DNA of 64,000 nucleotides from Candidatus Zixiibacteriota bacterium (lineage in GTDB: Bacteria > Zixibacteria > MSB-5A5 > GN15 > PGXB01), in NCBI GenBank assembly GCA_016933955.1, contig JAFGTT010000032.1, positions 62,001-126,000 of the forward strand, read 5' to 3'. The notes under the pieces were generated by a model, which saw nothing but the letters and a program-made list of their open reading frames with translations, had not been told where the DNA came from and did not search any database. The translations under genes and the position numbers were made by a program. Shown here piece by piece: positions 28,840-37,038 of the stretch (position 1 is its first letter; each line of letters opens with the position of its first letter).

Positions 28840-29346
28840 TTAATGATATTTATGGTGACCGATCAGTATTTGCGGGGTTTGGATAATGATTCCGTATTTT
28901 TCCTTCAAAATCCGGATAATATTTTTCCAGGTTTCTTCTTTTGTTTTGGATTCGATAAGGGCATCGATTTCGACCCGATACGGCGATATACAAAGCGGGC
29001 ATTCTGCCTTTATTTTGTTTTCCAGATCGAATTCGGTTTTAACAAAGCGGGCCAGTAATTTTCTAAGACGGCCGACAGTTCGCCGATGCAGACTTTCCAT
29101 CCGTCCGAAACGGCGATTCAGGGCCAGGGCTATTTTTCGATAAGACTCTCCCTTGAAATAGTAGCGCTCAATAAACTCCCTCTCCAACGGCGAAAGATGC
29201 TCCAGGGCTTCCCTGACGGCCCTGACGACCCTTTCATTGGGCTGGATATTATTATTCAGATAGGGCAGGCTGTAACGATGCCGGGGATCGACCCCGATCT
29301 TGACAATCCAGTCGCAATAGACCAGTCTTTTTCCGGACATACACAA
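28840..29346 (-). CDS. Sigma-70 region 4-like HTH protein with C-terminal zinc-type CxxC/HxxxH domain
   Basis: A 168-residue protein I cannot assign to a named family. Residues 38-105 (NERVVRAVREALEHLSP, REFIERYYFKGESYRKIALAL) look like a sigma-factor region 4 or RNA-polymerase-type HTH, without a region 2. Residues 114-168 start with C116-P-L-C119 and R-V-E-I-D and end with H164-H-K-Y-H168. This pattern is common in small DNA-binding modules of the CxxC...RxEID...HxxxH type. The protein is Lys/Arg-rich. It starts with ATG after GGAAATTGTGT and has direct repeats in its leader region. It is the first gene of a run ending in the lpx genes. Confidence 0.55.
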   Translation of the reverse strand: MCMSGKRLVYCDWIVKIGVDPRHRYSLPYLNNNIQPNERVVRAVREALEHLSPLEREFIERYYFKGESYRKIALALNRRFGRMESLHRRTVGRLRKLLARFVKTEFDLENKIKAECPLCISPYRVEIDALIESKTKEETWKNIIRILKEKYGIIIQTPQILIGHHKYH

Positions 29347-29402
29347 TTTCCTTTTTTATCCGGAAAAAAACGGTTGATCCCGCAGCTGTCCACCATATGG
29401 GG

Positions 29403-29447
29403 ATCACAAGAAATCGTGTGAGACAGACTCCGGGTGTATCACAAGAA
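29403..29447. repeat. Pair of direct repeats upstream of the sigma-4-like gene
   Basis: ATCACAAGAA occurs at 29403-29412 and 29438-29447, 35 bases apart (about 3.3 helical turns). The repeats are in the 169-base gap between the radical SAM gene and the sigma-4-like gene, 57-101 bases before its start codon. The position suits operators for the RHH or sigma-4-like product. Confidence 0.4.
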
Positions 29448-29515
29448 TCACATTGACCCGAAACTTTAAATTTAAATAAATAAATTGTCGATTGGCCGGA
29501 CTGAATATAAGGGGT

Positions 29516-30286
29516 TTAGAAAACCTCGACTGGAATCCCGGTTCGTTCCTCGGTCAGTTGCTTGATTCTCAATAATCCATCTTGATCAATCACCGTCAAG
29601 TTATCATCGGGCGTGCCCCGATCCAGGGAATAAATATGACAGCCTGCGGGCCGGATTTGACCGATGGTCTCCACCCAGCGGTCAATGGCGTAATCATTAT
29701 AGTTGCCATTATCTCCCCCGGCGAAGAGGGCCTGAATTATCACACCTTGAAGTTGTTTCAGGCCCGCCACGATATCATCGAAATTAATATCCCGGTGAGG
29801 CCGATTGAATTTAATGAATAATTCCCTGTAGCCGGCGTCAAGTTTCATAAAACAGACATCCAATCGGCTCAGGGTTTCCCGGATTTCCCGCTTCCAGACA
29901 AAGGCCGAGTTGGACAGAATAGCCAGCCGGGCGTTTGGAACAAGACGTTCTTTGATTTTTTTTACCTCGGTGACAATATCGGTAAAATGGGGATGTAGAG
30001 TCGGTTCGCCATTACCGGAAAATGTCACATAGGCCACATCGGGATTAGCCTTTAAACCGGCCTCAAGAGCCATAGCCACCTGATGAACTTTGGGCATATT
30101 ACGGCCATCGGAGTCGATCACATAGCCCTCGTGTAAGGTAAAACCGTACTGGCAATAAATACAATTGAAAGGACAGGCCTTATATTCAATCGGCAGAATA
30201 TTAAGCCCGAGTGATGATCCCAAACGCCGGGAGTTGACCGGTCCATAAATTATACCATTTTGAAGGCCAAGCAAAAATCTGCTCAT
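29516..30286 (-). CDS. Radical SAM protein
   Basis: A 256-residue radical S-adenosylmethionine enzyme with the cluster motif C38-x3-C42-x2-C45 (CPFNCIYCQYG) and the SAM-binding SGNGEPTLHP strand. The first helix region (YGPVNSRRLGSSLGLNILP) matches the short radical SAM family often annotated as Fe-S oxidoreductases of unknown substrate, encoded beside molybdenum or wobble-modification genes in other genomes. There is no C-terminal Fe-S domain or peptide-recognition module. It is divergent from the DUF5668 gene. Confidence 0.8.
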   Translation of the reverse strand: MSRFLLGLQNGIIYGPVNSRRLGSSLGLNILPIEYKACPFNCIYCQYGFTLHEGYVIDSDGRNMPKVHQVAMALEAGLKANPDVAYVTFSGNGEPTLHPHFTDIVTEVKKIKERLVPNARLAILSNSAFVWKREIRETLSRLDVCFMKLDAGYRELFIKFNRPHRDINFDDIVAGLKQLQGVIIQALFAGGDNGNYNDYAIDRWVETIGQIRPAGCHIYSLDRGTPDDNLTVIDQDGLLRIKQLTEERTGIPVEVF

Positions 30287-30334
30287 AATTTTATATCCGC
30301 CAGAATTCCCTTTTAAATATCCAACTTTTTTTTA

Positions 30335-30362
30335 AATTTAGCATAAACAGAGATAAAGTCAA
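30335..30362 (-). promoter_or_regulatory. Possible promoter of the radical SAM gene
   Basis: TTGACT and TAAATT are separated by 16 bases on the minus strand, about 50 bases before the ATG at 30286. Confidence 0.4.
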
Positions 30363-30412
30363 TTGCTACAGAATAAAGAGGAAGAAAATATTGTCATTAA
30401 TGGGAAAATCAC

Positions 30413-30616
30413 ATGAATATCACAAGTGAAAGCCGGCACAAGGATCATCACGGCCACGTTACCGGCGGAATTATACTGATCGGCCTTGGAATTATCTTTT
30501 TGATGATCAATTTCGATATTATGCCGGGTATCGAAAAAAGCTGGCCGGTCATAATAATTATCGTGGGACTGGCCCTGATTCTGAAGGGATTTTTCGAAAA
30601 CAGGAAATCCGAGTAA
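30413..30616 (+). CDS. Small two-helix membrane protein (LiaI/LiaF N-terminal-like, DUF5668)
   Basis: A 67-residue protein with a polar start, two transmembrane helices (GGIILIGLGIIFLM and WPVIIIIVGLALILKG) and a short basic tail. This is the DUF5668/LiaF transmembrane pattern, in which a conserved WP opens the second helix. Function is unknown; LiaF-like domains are linked to envelope stress sensing. It is followed closely by the CPBP protease gene. A second protein of the same kind is encoded at 53369-53527. Confidence 0.7.
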   Translation: MNITSESRHKDHHGHVTGGIILIGLGIIFLMINFDIMPGIEKSWPVIIIIVGLALILKGFFENRKSE

Positions 30617-30633
30617 CCGACGGGAGTACTGCT

Positions 30634-31395
30634 CTGGACGATTTCAACCCCGAAAGGGATTCCGCCTACGAGGCCGATAATCCGACCGGACAATCGGAAG
30701 GGCCGTCGATTTCCGAATTCAGAAAAAGCCGCCTGTCCTATATCACCCTGTTTATACTGCTGGTTCTCTGGCCCGCCCAGGCCCTGGTGGCGATCGATGA
30801 CCCGACTGCCATCCTGGAGAAAATGTCCCTGTCTTTGATTTTACTGGTCTATCTCCCGACCATAATCATGCAATGGCTGTTTTTTGCCCTGATTTTCCTG
30901 ACTGTTTATCGCGAAAAAACCGGAATGACAGGTATCGGATTTAAGAGAATCCGTCCGATAGATTTCCTGTGGGCGATTGCCTTCCTGCTGGTGGCCAACC
31001 TCTTGATGGCTGTCATTGCTCTCCTCTTCAGCTTGATAAATATCGAAATCCCCGGGGAACTAGGATTGATTCTGCCCACCGATTCCACCGAGCGTATTTT
31101 CTGGGTGATTCTGTCCCTGACCGCGGCAATATGCGAGGAAACCGTTTTCAGAGGGTATCTTTTAACCCGGTTAAAGATATTCGCCGGAACCCGGGGATGG
31201 GTTCTGCCGATAATTCTTTCCTCGCTCTCGTTCGGCGCCGGACATACCTACCAGGGAATCGGCGGATTTGTATTGATGTCAATCTACGGTAGTTTTTTCG
31301 CTCTGCTATATATCCGGACGGGGTCGATCTGGCCGGCCATCATCGCCCATTTTTTCCAGGATTTTTCAGCCCTCTTCTATCCTTACCAACCCTGA
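30634..31395 (+). CDS. CPBP-family intramembrane glutamic endopeptidase, probable CTG start
   Basis: A multi-pass membrane protease of the CAAX/Abi type with the three motifs EETVFRG (EExxxR), SFGAGHTYQG (FxxxH) and HFFQDF. The frame has no ATG, GTG or TTG between its upstream stop (30427) and the GTG at 30787. A start there would cut off a clear first transmembrane helix (SYITLFILLVLWPAQAL). A GGGAG at 30622-30626 lies 7 bases before an in-frame CTG at 30634, giving 253 residues with the helix complete. That start is inferred. It overlaps the convergent secreted-protein gene by 13 bases. The substrate is unknown. Confidence 0.75.
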   Translation: MDDFNPERDSAYEADNPTGQSEGPSISEFRKSRLSYITLFILLVLWPAQALVAIDDPTAILEKMSLSLILLVYLPTIIMQWLFFALIFLTVYREKTGMTGIGFKRIRPIDFLWAIAFLLVANLLMAVIALLFSLINIEIPGELGLILPTDSTERIFWVILSLTAAICEETVFRGYLLTRLKIFAGTRGWVLPIILSSLSFGAGHTYQGIGGFVLMSIYGSFFALLYIRTGSIWPAIIAHFFQDFSALFYPYQP

Positions 31396-33647
31396 TAAAT
31401 TGGTGCGGGCGGCGGCCCGTCTTTATACAGATAATTAATTAAATAAGTGACATCGAGAATATTAATCGATCCGTCGGAATTGGCATCACCGGCATAAAAA
31501 TCAGGAGCCTGTCCGCCAAGGTACAGGTAACGAATCAGGAAAGTCACATCCAGAATATTTATAGCCCCGCTACCATCGGCATCACCCTTGATCACATAAT
31601 TATTGGTGATGTAACCGGTCTGGACCACGGGCTGATAATTGATATAGTCGGCGTTTAGATTAAGATACTTCGCCGAAATGGTGGTCGTGTCGAGAATATT
31701 GGTTCCGCTTCCTGACTGCCGCAGAAAATAGAAATTCAGAATTCTTCCATAGCCCGGTGCCAAAGGCGGTTTTGTGCCAGAGAGACTGGCGGTGAAATTG
31801 AAAGCCAGTTTTTTCCCGGTCGGATCCGAAGCCGTTCGATTGACCAGATCGAAATAATCCGTGACACAGGAATCGGTATCATAGCCGAAGTATCCAAGGT
31901 CCAGCGACCCGCTGTAAACAAGCGGAATGGTGAACGCGTATAGCGGGTGGCAGTTCTTCAGGTAAAGAGGAATCTTGACCGTATCGCCAGAAAATATCAC
32001 GTTCGGGAAATAAAGCGTATCGGCAAAGGTGATTATCATCATCTTCCTGGTTCGGTTATGCGGTCCATCGGGCAGAACGGCATCCAGGCGAACATCAAAA
32101 ACCCCGCCATTCTGATAAACATGGAAAGGATTCGGTTCGGTCGCGCTGTCGCCGTCATCGAAATGCCACTGCCAGTCCGATGATCCGATCGAGCTGTCGC
32201 TGAATTGTACCGCCAGCGGGACGGGGCCGTACGAGGTGTCGGCGTAAAAGTCAAGATACGGCCGGCTGGTATTACCGAAAGCCATGTTAAAGGTATCCCA
32301 GTTGGAAACGGTCAGATCATTCTTGAATGAATACTGGTAATATATGGCAACACTGTCATACGGTTCCTGTCCCAGAGATACCCAGCCACTTATCAAATCA
32401 AAACAATAGGCATCAATATCGATGGTCACCCCGTCAATTGCGACCGAATCGATCGCCTGAAGAGGGTGGTGCAATGTGTAAAGCAGCCTGCGTCCGTCCA
32501 TGACATAAAAGGTGTCGGCCCGCTGTTCGACACCATCGCCGTCGATATCGATCCAAGCCATTTCTTCCACTACGGTTGATCCATCGGCGCGCCAGACCGG
32601 TTCATAACTGAATTCGGTTCCGGTGTTTTCATACACCCGAGGTCGATCCCACCATCGCCCGGCCGCCAGGTCATCGTCGCCGTCATTATCATAATCATAC
32701 ATCGAGACAGCCGATCCATAGCCGCCATCGGCCGATTGCCAGGCGGGGAAATTCTGCAAGGTCCCGGTGCCGTCATTGAAATGCACCCGGTAGTACCCGT
32801 GCCCGCTGTTTTGGTAGTTATAGGCCACCACCAGGTCAAGCCAGCCATCGCCATTGACATCGCCGAAAATCAAGGTATTGGCCGATTCGTCGACCCATGA
32901 AGACCACGACGGAGTAGTCTCGATTGCCCCGCCATTATTATAGAATACCTGGGCCGGGCGGTCATCATAACAGAAAGCCAGGTCAAGATCGCCGTCATTA
33001 TCGACATCGCCCCAGGTGACATCCATTCCCTCGGTCGGATCCGCGGAAACCCAGCCGGGGGTGGTCTGCAAAACACCGTCGATATTAAAATAGATACCAT
33101 CATATTCCTGGGGACCGCCGTAACCCTGACCGTTGACCACCGCCAGATCCAGATCGCCGTCACCATCGGGATCGCCGAAGGCGCATGAAAAAGTAAACAT
33201 GGTATCATCCGTGTGCCAGTCCGGGGTGGTATTGAGGCGACCATTGAAATTCAGATATAAATCCGATTCTACCGCGGTGCTGAACCCCCCGTGGCCGATG
33301 AAATTGGAGACCGCCAGATCGGGATAACCGTTATCATCGACATCACCCACGGCACAATGCCCGGAATAATCGTTATTGGCCGAATACCATGAAGCCACCG
33401 ACGGCATTGTCCCGTACTTCGAAAGGTAAACATAATTGGGAGCCATGACAATATCATTGCCATTGGAAAAAAAACCATCGATGCAGCCGTCATTATTACA
33501 ATCCCGCCAGATCATTCCGGTGGAATACATATCTTCTTCGGATGTTTGCCAGAAGGGGGTGCTTTCAAGAGGCACCTGGGCGAACACCCCGGCTGATGCC
33601 ATAAATGACCAAAGAAGAATGACGGCCGTAATTAGCCTTACATTCAT
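31383..33647 (-). CDS. Secreted FG-GAP/PKD/cohesin-like protein with C-terminal dockerin
   Basis: A 754-residue exported protein. A signal peptide (MNVRLITAVILLWSFMASAG) is followed by FG-GAP/VCBS-type repeats with calcium-binding D-x-D-x-D-G loops (GDPDGDGDLDLAV, GDVDNDGDLDLAF, GDVNGDGWLDLVV) over about residues 90-375. A PKD domain (WHFDDGDSATEPNPFHVY) covers about 460-540. A cohesin-like beta-sandwich covers about 541-685, and a type I dockerin with two GDADGSG/INILDVT repeats covers about 687-745. ATG 33647 has AGGAGGG 6-7 bases upstream. It is probably co-transcribed with the FlgD-Ig protein 28 bases upstream. It is likely a surface protein; no catalytic domain is seen. Confidence 0.85.
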   Translation of the reverse strand: MNVRLITAVILLWSFMASAGVFAQVPLESTPFWQTSEEDMYSTGMIWRDCNNDGCIDGFFSNGNDIVMAPNYVYLSKYGTMPSVASWYSANNDYSGHCAVGDVDDNGYPDLAVSNFIGHGGFSTAVESDLYLNFNGRLNTTPDWHTDDTMFTFSCAFGDPDGDGDLDLAVVNGQGYGGPQEYDGIYFNIDGVLQTTPGWVSADPTEGMDVTWGDVDNDGDLDLAFCYDDRPAQVFYNNGGAIETTPSWSSWVDESANTLIFGDVNGDGWLDLVVAYNYQNSGHGYYRVHFNDGTGTLQNFPAWQSADGGYGSAVSMYDYDNDGDDDLAAGRWWDRPRVYENTGTEFSYEPVWRADGSTVVEEMAWIDIDGDGVEQRADTFYVMDGRRLLYTLHHPLQAIDSVAIDGVTIDIDAYCFDLISGWVSLGQEPYDSVAIYYQYSFKNDLTVSNWDTFNMAFGNTSRPYLDFYADTSYGPVPLAVQFSDSSIGSSDWQWHFDDGDSATEPNPFHVYQNGGVFDVRLDAVLPDGPHNRTRKMMIITFADTLYFPNVIFSGDTVKIPLYLKNCHPLYAFTIPLVYSGSLDLGYFGYDTDSCVTDYFDLVNRTASDPTGKKLAFNFTASLSGTKPPLAPGYGRILNFYFLRQSGSGTNILDTTTISAKYLNLNADYINYQPVVQTGYITNNYVIKGDADGSGAINILDVTFLIRYLYLGGQAPDFYAGDANSDGSINILDVTYLINYLYKDGPPPAPIYQGW

Positions 33648-33675
33648 AATCACCCTCCTTCCCATGGAGTGATAT

Positions 33676-36435
33676 TTATTTAATCAGAATCATCTTTTTG
33701 GAAAAAGACTGTGATCCCACGGACATCTTATAGAAGTATATCCCGCTTGGAACCTGGTTGCCCCGCTCATCCCGGCTGTCCCAGGTGACTTCATAACGCC
33801 CCGCATCATAAGTCCGATCGGTCAGAACGGCCAAGTTCTGTCCCAGAATATTATAGACAGTAATCGTTACCCGGTTCCGGGTCGGAACATTGAAGACAAT
33901 CCTGGTAGAAGGATTGAAAGGATTGGGGTAATTCTGCTCCAGAACGAATTCGGCCGGAAGTAAGCCGGGATTATCATTGTCGTCAACATCGACTGTCGTG
34001 TACGACATCTGGCTTAGATATATATTCAGACCATTACTCCGGGGATCGCTCCAGGCGATCCACCCGGTTCTATTCAATGCCGCGACATCGGGGGTCATGG
34101 CGAATTCCGCAACCGCCGATGATATCGGGGTATTAACCCCGGCCGGATAAAGATTGTAGTCAAAAACCTGGGAGTAAACCCGGCGTTTTCCGGAACGGCT
34201 GTCAATCCAGGCGGCCACCACAAAGCGCTCGTTATCCACCGCCAGCGACGGTTCCAGATCATAATCGGAAGCAACTTCAGTGACTTCAAACGACGGCGTC
34301 ACGGTCGCCCCGCTTCCCGATAATACCGCCAGATACAGATTTTTTTGATCCGACAGACCTTCCCACAGGATAAATATATCGCCGCCAAGCGGCACCGCCA
34401 CGGCCATATCGTTTATCTCCGCCCCGGTTATGCCCCCCTGGAAGACAAAACGATTGATCAATCCTCCCGAAGTATTGTACCGCGCGACAATAACCGCCGG
34501 TCCCCCGGAATAGCCACGTGACAGCCAGGATATGATAAAATTGCCGTCCGGATCGGTCACCAGATTAAGACAATCATTAATCAGATCGGTGGCCGGTGAA
34601 GAGACCATAAATTCCGGTCCGGTGGCCACTCCAGAATTGCCATAATGCCGGGCATAAATCTGGGCGGATCCGCTGCGGTAATCAATCCAGGCCACCATGG
34701 CGGTATTGCCTGACAGTATGGCCACGGCCGGGTTTCTTTTGGCCGCAGTCACGGCACTATCGGAAATACAGAAGTCCTCGCCATCGGGAATTCCATCAAG
34801 CGTCATAAAACGGCCGAAAATGCGGGATCCGGTAACACCGGCAATGGCCCTGCTGTCATTCCAGACCGCCAGGGCTCGCCCGGCCGAGACCGCAATCCGG
34901 GGCTCACTCTGTAAATCACCGACATCGTTACCGTTAACCCGGGTATTGCCGCCAGCCAGGGTACCGTCATTATTGACCAATTGCACATAAATATCACCGT
35001 CATCGTTACGTTCATCGGCAAAGACCACCAGAACCTTGCCATTATCAATCACAGCCAGATCGGGATTAGTGGACTGGGCTCCGATAGTATCATCATTGAC
35101 TTTTTTATCATTGGCGAAAAGCCGGGAACCGCTCGAGGATAACAACTGGGCATAAATATCGCCATTGCCGGAACGAAAATCAGTCCAGCCGCAAATCATT
35201 TTATCGGAACTGCCGACTTTTAAAACTGTCTCCCAGCGCGAACCGGTACCATAAGCGCTGACTGTTCCGATTGAACCATTGAGCGCAAAATCGGTCGTAA
35301 ATTTCTGGAGGAGTATTTTATTTTCAAGACCGACCGAAGCCCAAGCCAAAAACAGATTACCACCGGAATTGATATCCATGGCAATATCCCATGATGTGGT
35401 CAGACTGTCATTACTGGAGATTTTAATATTCGTACCGCTCAGACCGGTTCCCGGAATATATCTCTGAACATAGACTTCCTGTCTCTTGCCCCGCTTATCC
35501 AGCCAGCTGATGGCATACCCGTCACGCGACGAGAAGGCCACCCGGGGCATATACTGAGCCGAATCATCATAAGCCCCCTCGACCACACCCAGGTTGGGAC
35601 CGCTGTAGGAACCATCGGCGTTAATCAATTGCATGAAAATATCGGCATTACCGTGCCGGTAATCCTCCCAGACCACCGCCATCCCGCCTCCGGCATTAAC
35701 CGCCACCGAGGGAGCCCAGTGATTGGCCGGAAGTGAATCCCGGTTGATCTTTATCACCGATCTGAGCGCTGTCCCGGAGGAACTGAAAATTCTAAGAGAA
35801 ATATCGTTGGCAACCCCGTAATCTTCCCAGACCACCGCCAGACGGGAGTCCAGATAGTTATCAATATCATATGGGCCGGCATAATTGGCCGCCGGGATAT
35901 CATTAATCACAAAGGGATTAACAATACGCGTCATCGAGGAATTATATCGGGCGGCATAGATTTTTCCGCTTGATTCATCGCGCCAGGCCAGATAAAATCC
36001 CCCTGATCCATCAGTAACCGCTTTGGGTTCAATAACATTAAAACCATCCTCACGGCCCACCAGAAGTCGGTTGGTACCGACAGCATTCCCATCGCCATCG
36101 AAAAGCTGGCCATAAATCTTCCGACTGCCGTTTCTATCATCCTCCCAGACCAAAACATATTGCCCGCCACTCAGGGCGGCCAGAGACGAATAGGCCTGAT
36201 TAAAGGTGGCCGGAGAAACCGATTCAGAAATGGCTATATCGGAAAAATCCGAAATCTTCTCGGACTTTATCGAGGGAGCAAAATATGATATTGGTCCGGA
36301 GACCGGAACCGCTATTCGGGCTTCATGACGCAGAATCCGTTCGGATTCAGGAGTAGTTTCCCCTCCAATCGCCATGGATCTCCATAATAATGATAATAAC
36401 AGGATAAAACCAACTGATCTGGCGAACACAGACAT
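33676..36435 (-). CDS. Large secreted repeat protein with FlgD-Ig/Por-type C-terminal sorting domain
   Basis: A protein of about 919 residues. It has an N-terminal signal peptide (FARSVGFILLLSLLW). It then has a long series of roughly 55-60-residue units, each with a VWEDxRxG, AWIDxRSG or GWTDFRSG motif, probably forming beta-propeller blades. The last 90 residues have the FlgD-Ig/T9SS-type signature (LEQNYPNPFNPSTRI, YNILGQ, GxYxxxWDG-like, SGIYFYKM, KKMILIK). An in-frame TTG sits one codon before the ATG at 36435 and has a slightly better-spaced GAGGGG. It is likely surface-exposed or cell-attached; function is unknown. It heads a two-gene operon with the dockerin protein. Confidence 0.82.
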   Translation of the reverse strand: MSVFARSVGFILLLSLLWRSMAIGGETTPESERILRHEARIAVPVSGPISYFAPSIKSEKISDFSDIAISESVSPATFNQAYSSLAALSGGQYVLVWEDDRNGSRKIYGQLFDGDGNAVGTNRLLVGREDGFNVIEPKAVTDGSGGFYLAWRDESSGKIYAARYNSSMTRIVNPFVINDIPAANYAGPYDIDNYLDSRLAVVWEDYGVANDISLRIFSSSGTALRSVIKINRDSLPANHWAPSVAVNAGGGMAVVWEDYRHGNADIFMQLINADGSYSGPNLGVVEGAYDDSAQYMPRVAFSSRDGYAISWLDKRGKRQEVYVQRYIPGTGLSGTNIKISSNDSLTTSWDIAMDINSGGNLFLAWASVGLENKILLQKFTTDFALNGSIGTVSAYGTGSRWETVLKVGSSDKMICGWTDFRSGNGDIYAQLLSSSGSRLFANDKKVNDDTIGAQSTNPDLAVIDNGKVLVVFADERNDDGDIYVQLVNNDGTLAGGNTRVNGNDVGDLQSEPRIAVSAGRALAVWNDSRAIAGVTGSRIFGRFMTLDGIPDGEDFCISDSAVTAAKRNPAVAILSGNTAMVAWIDYRSGSAQIYARHYGNSGVATGPEFMVSSPATDLINDCLNLVTDPDGNFIISWLSRGYSGGPAVIVARYNTSGGLINRFVFQGGITGAEINDMAVAVPLGGDIFILWEGLSDQKNLYLAVLSGSGATVTPSFEVTEVASDYDLEPSLAVDNERFVVAAWIDSRSGKRRVYSQVFDYNLYPAGVNTPISSAVAEFAMTPDVAALNRTGWIAWSDPRSNGLNIYLSQMSYTTVDVDDNDNPGLLPAEFVLEQNYPNPFNPSTRIVFNVPTRNRVTITVYNILGQNLAVLTDRTYDAGRYEVTWDSRDERGNQVPSGIYFYKMSVGSQSFSKKMILIK

Positions 36436-37009
36436 CAACTTATTTCCCCTCAGCTTTATGCTTATCGACGGGCATCAATGCAAAGCTCATGCCATAAGCA
36501 TATACAAAGGCGATCATTAAGCTGGCAGTGAGGTAAGGTGAGGTATTTACCCGACTTATATGATATTCGAAAAGTCCTGTCAGTCCAACCGGGAGTCGAA
36601 ATATCCCCATCATTTTCAATCATTCACTTCGCGTTCCGCCAATCAGGCAATGATTTTCACAATTTCTGAAACAGCAATCCAATTGCGGTAAATAACGGGG
36701 TTTCCACTTGCCCGATCCGTGGGCCTTCAGCCATCCCAATATAGACTTAAAACAGAATAATGTCAAGGAGTTATACGGCCCGGCAAAGCAAAATATGGTT
36801 TCCCGAAAGGTTTGTTTAAAGGAGTATTTCGCCGAAACCTTTGGCGGGTTTCTGCGTATGTCTAATTACCGAAAGCAATTATAATGAATTAACGATGGGA
36901 TTGAGTGACAGAATTTGTCAGTATTTAATTTTTAGGGATTTAAGGACAAATCATTCTTATTTGGTTATTATATAACGCTAATATCTGAACCCCTCGATAC
37001 CCCTACCTA
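36436..37009. other. Non-coding region between the surface-protein operon and the HDOD gene
   Basis: About 570 bases with no convincing gene. It contains one promoter-like pair near 36555-36583 for the surface-protein operon and a 7-bp hairpin with a GU pair around 36831-36847 without a T-run. A 29-codon ATG frame near 36797 has no other support. Confidence 0.6.
36555..36583 (-). promoter_or_regulatory. Sigma-70-type promoter of the surface-protein operon
   Basis: CTGACA and TATAAG are separated by 17 bases on the minus strand, about 110 bases before the start codon at 36435. Confidence 0.5.
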
Positions 37010-37037
37010 AAAGGCCGGCTTATCAAAGCCGGCCTTT
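37007..37037 (-). terminator. Terminator at the end of the HDOD/glycan operon
   Basis: A perfect 12-bp stem (AAAGGCCGGCTT at 37010-37021 with AAGCCGGCCTTT at 37026-37037) has a 4-nt loop. It lies directly after the HDOD stop codon. The T-run on the minus strand is short (TTTT). Confidence 0.8.
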
Positions 37038-37038
37038 G

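Noticed and set aside
28576-29346. A toxin-antitoxin module at the RHH and sigma-4-like genes
   Set aside because: The RHH protein looks like an antitoxin, but the partner has a sigma-region-4-like HTH and zinc-type motif rather than a toxin fold.
36797-36886. A 29-codon ATG frame in the non-coding region
   Set aside because: It is too short, has no clear ribosome site spacing and no recognisable sequence feature.
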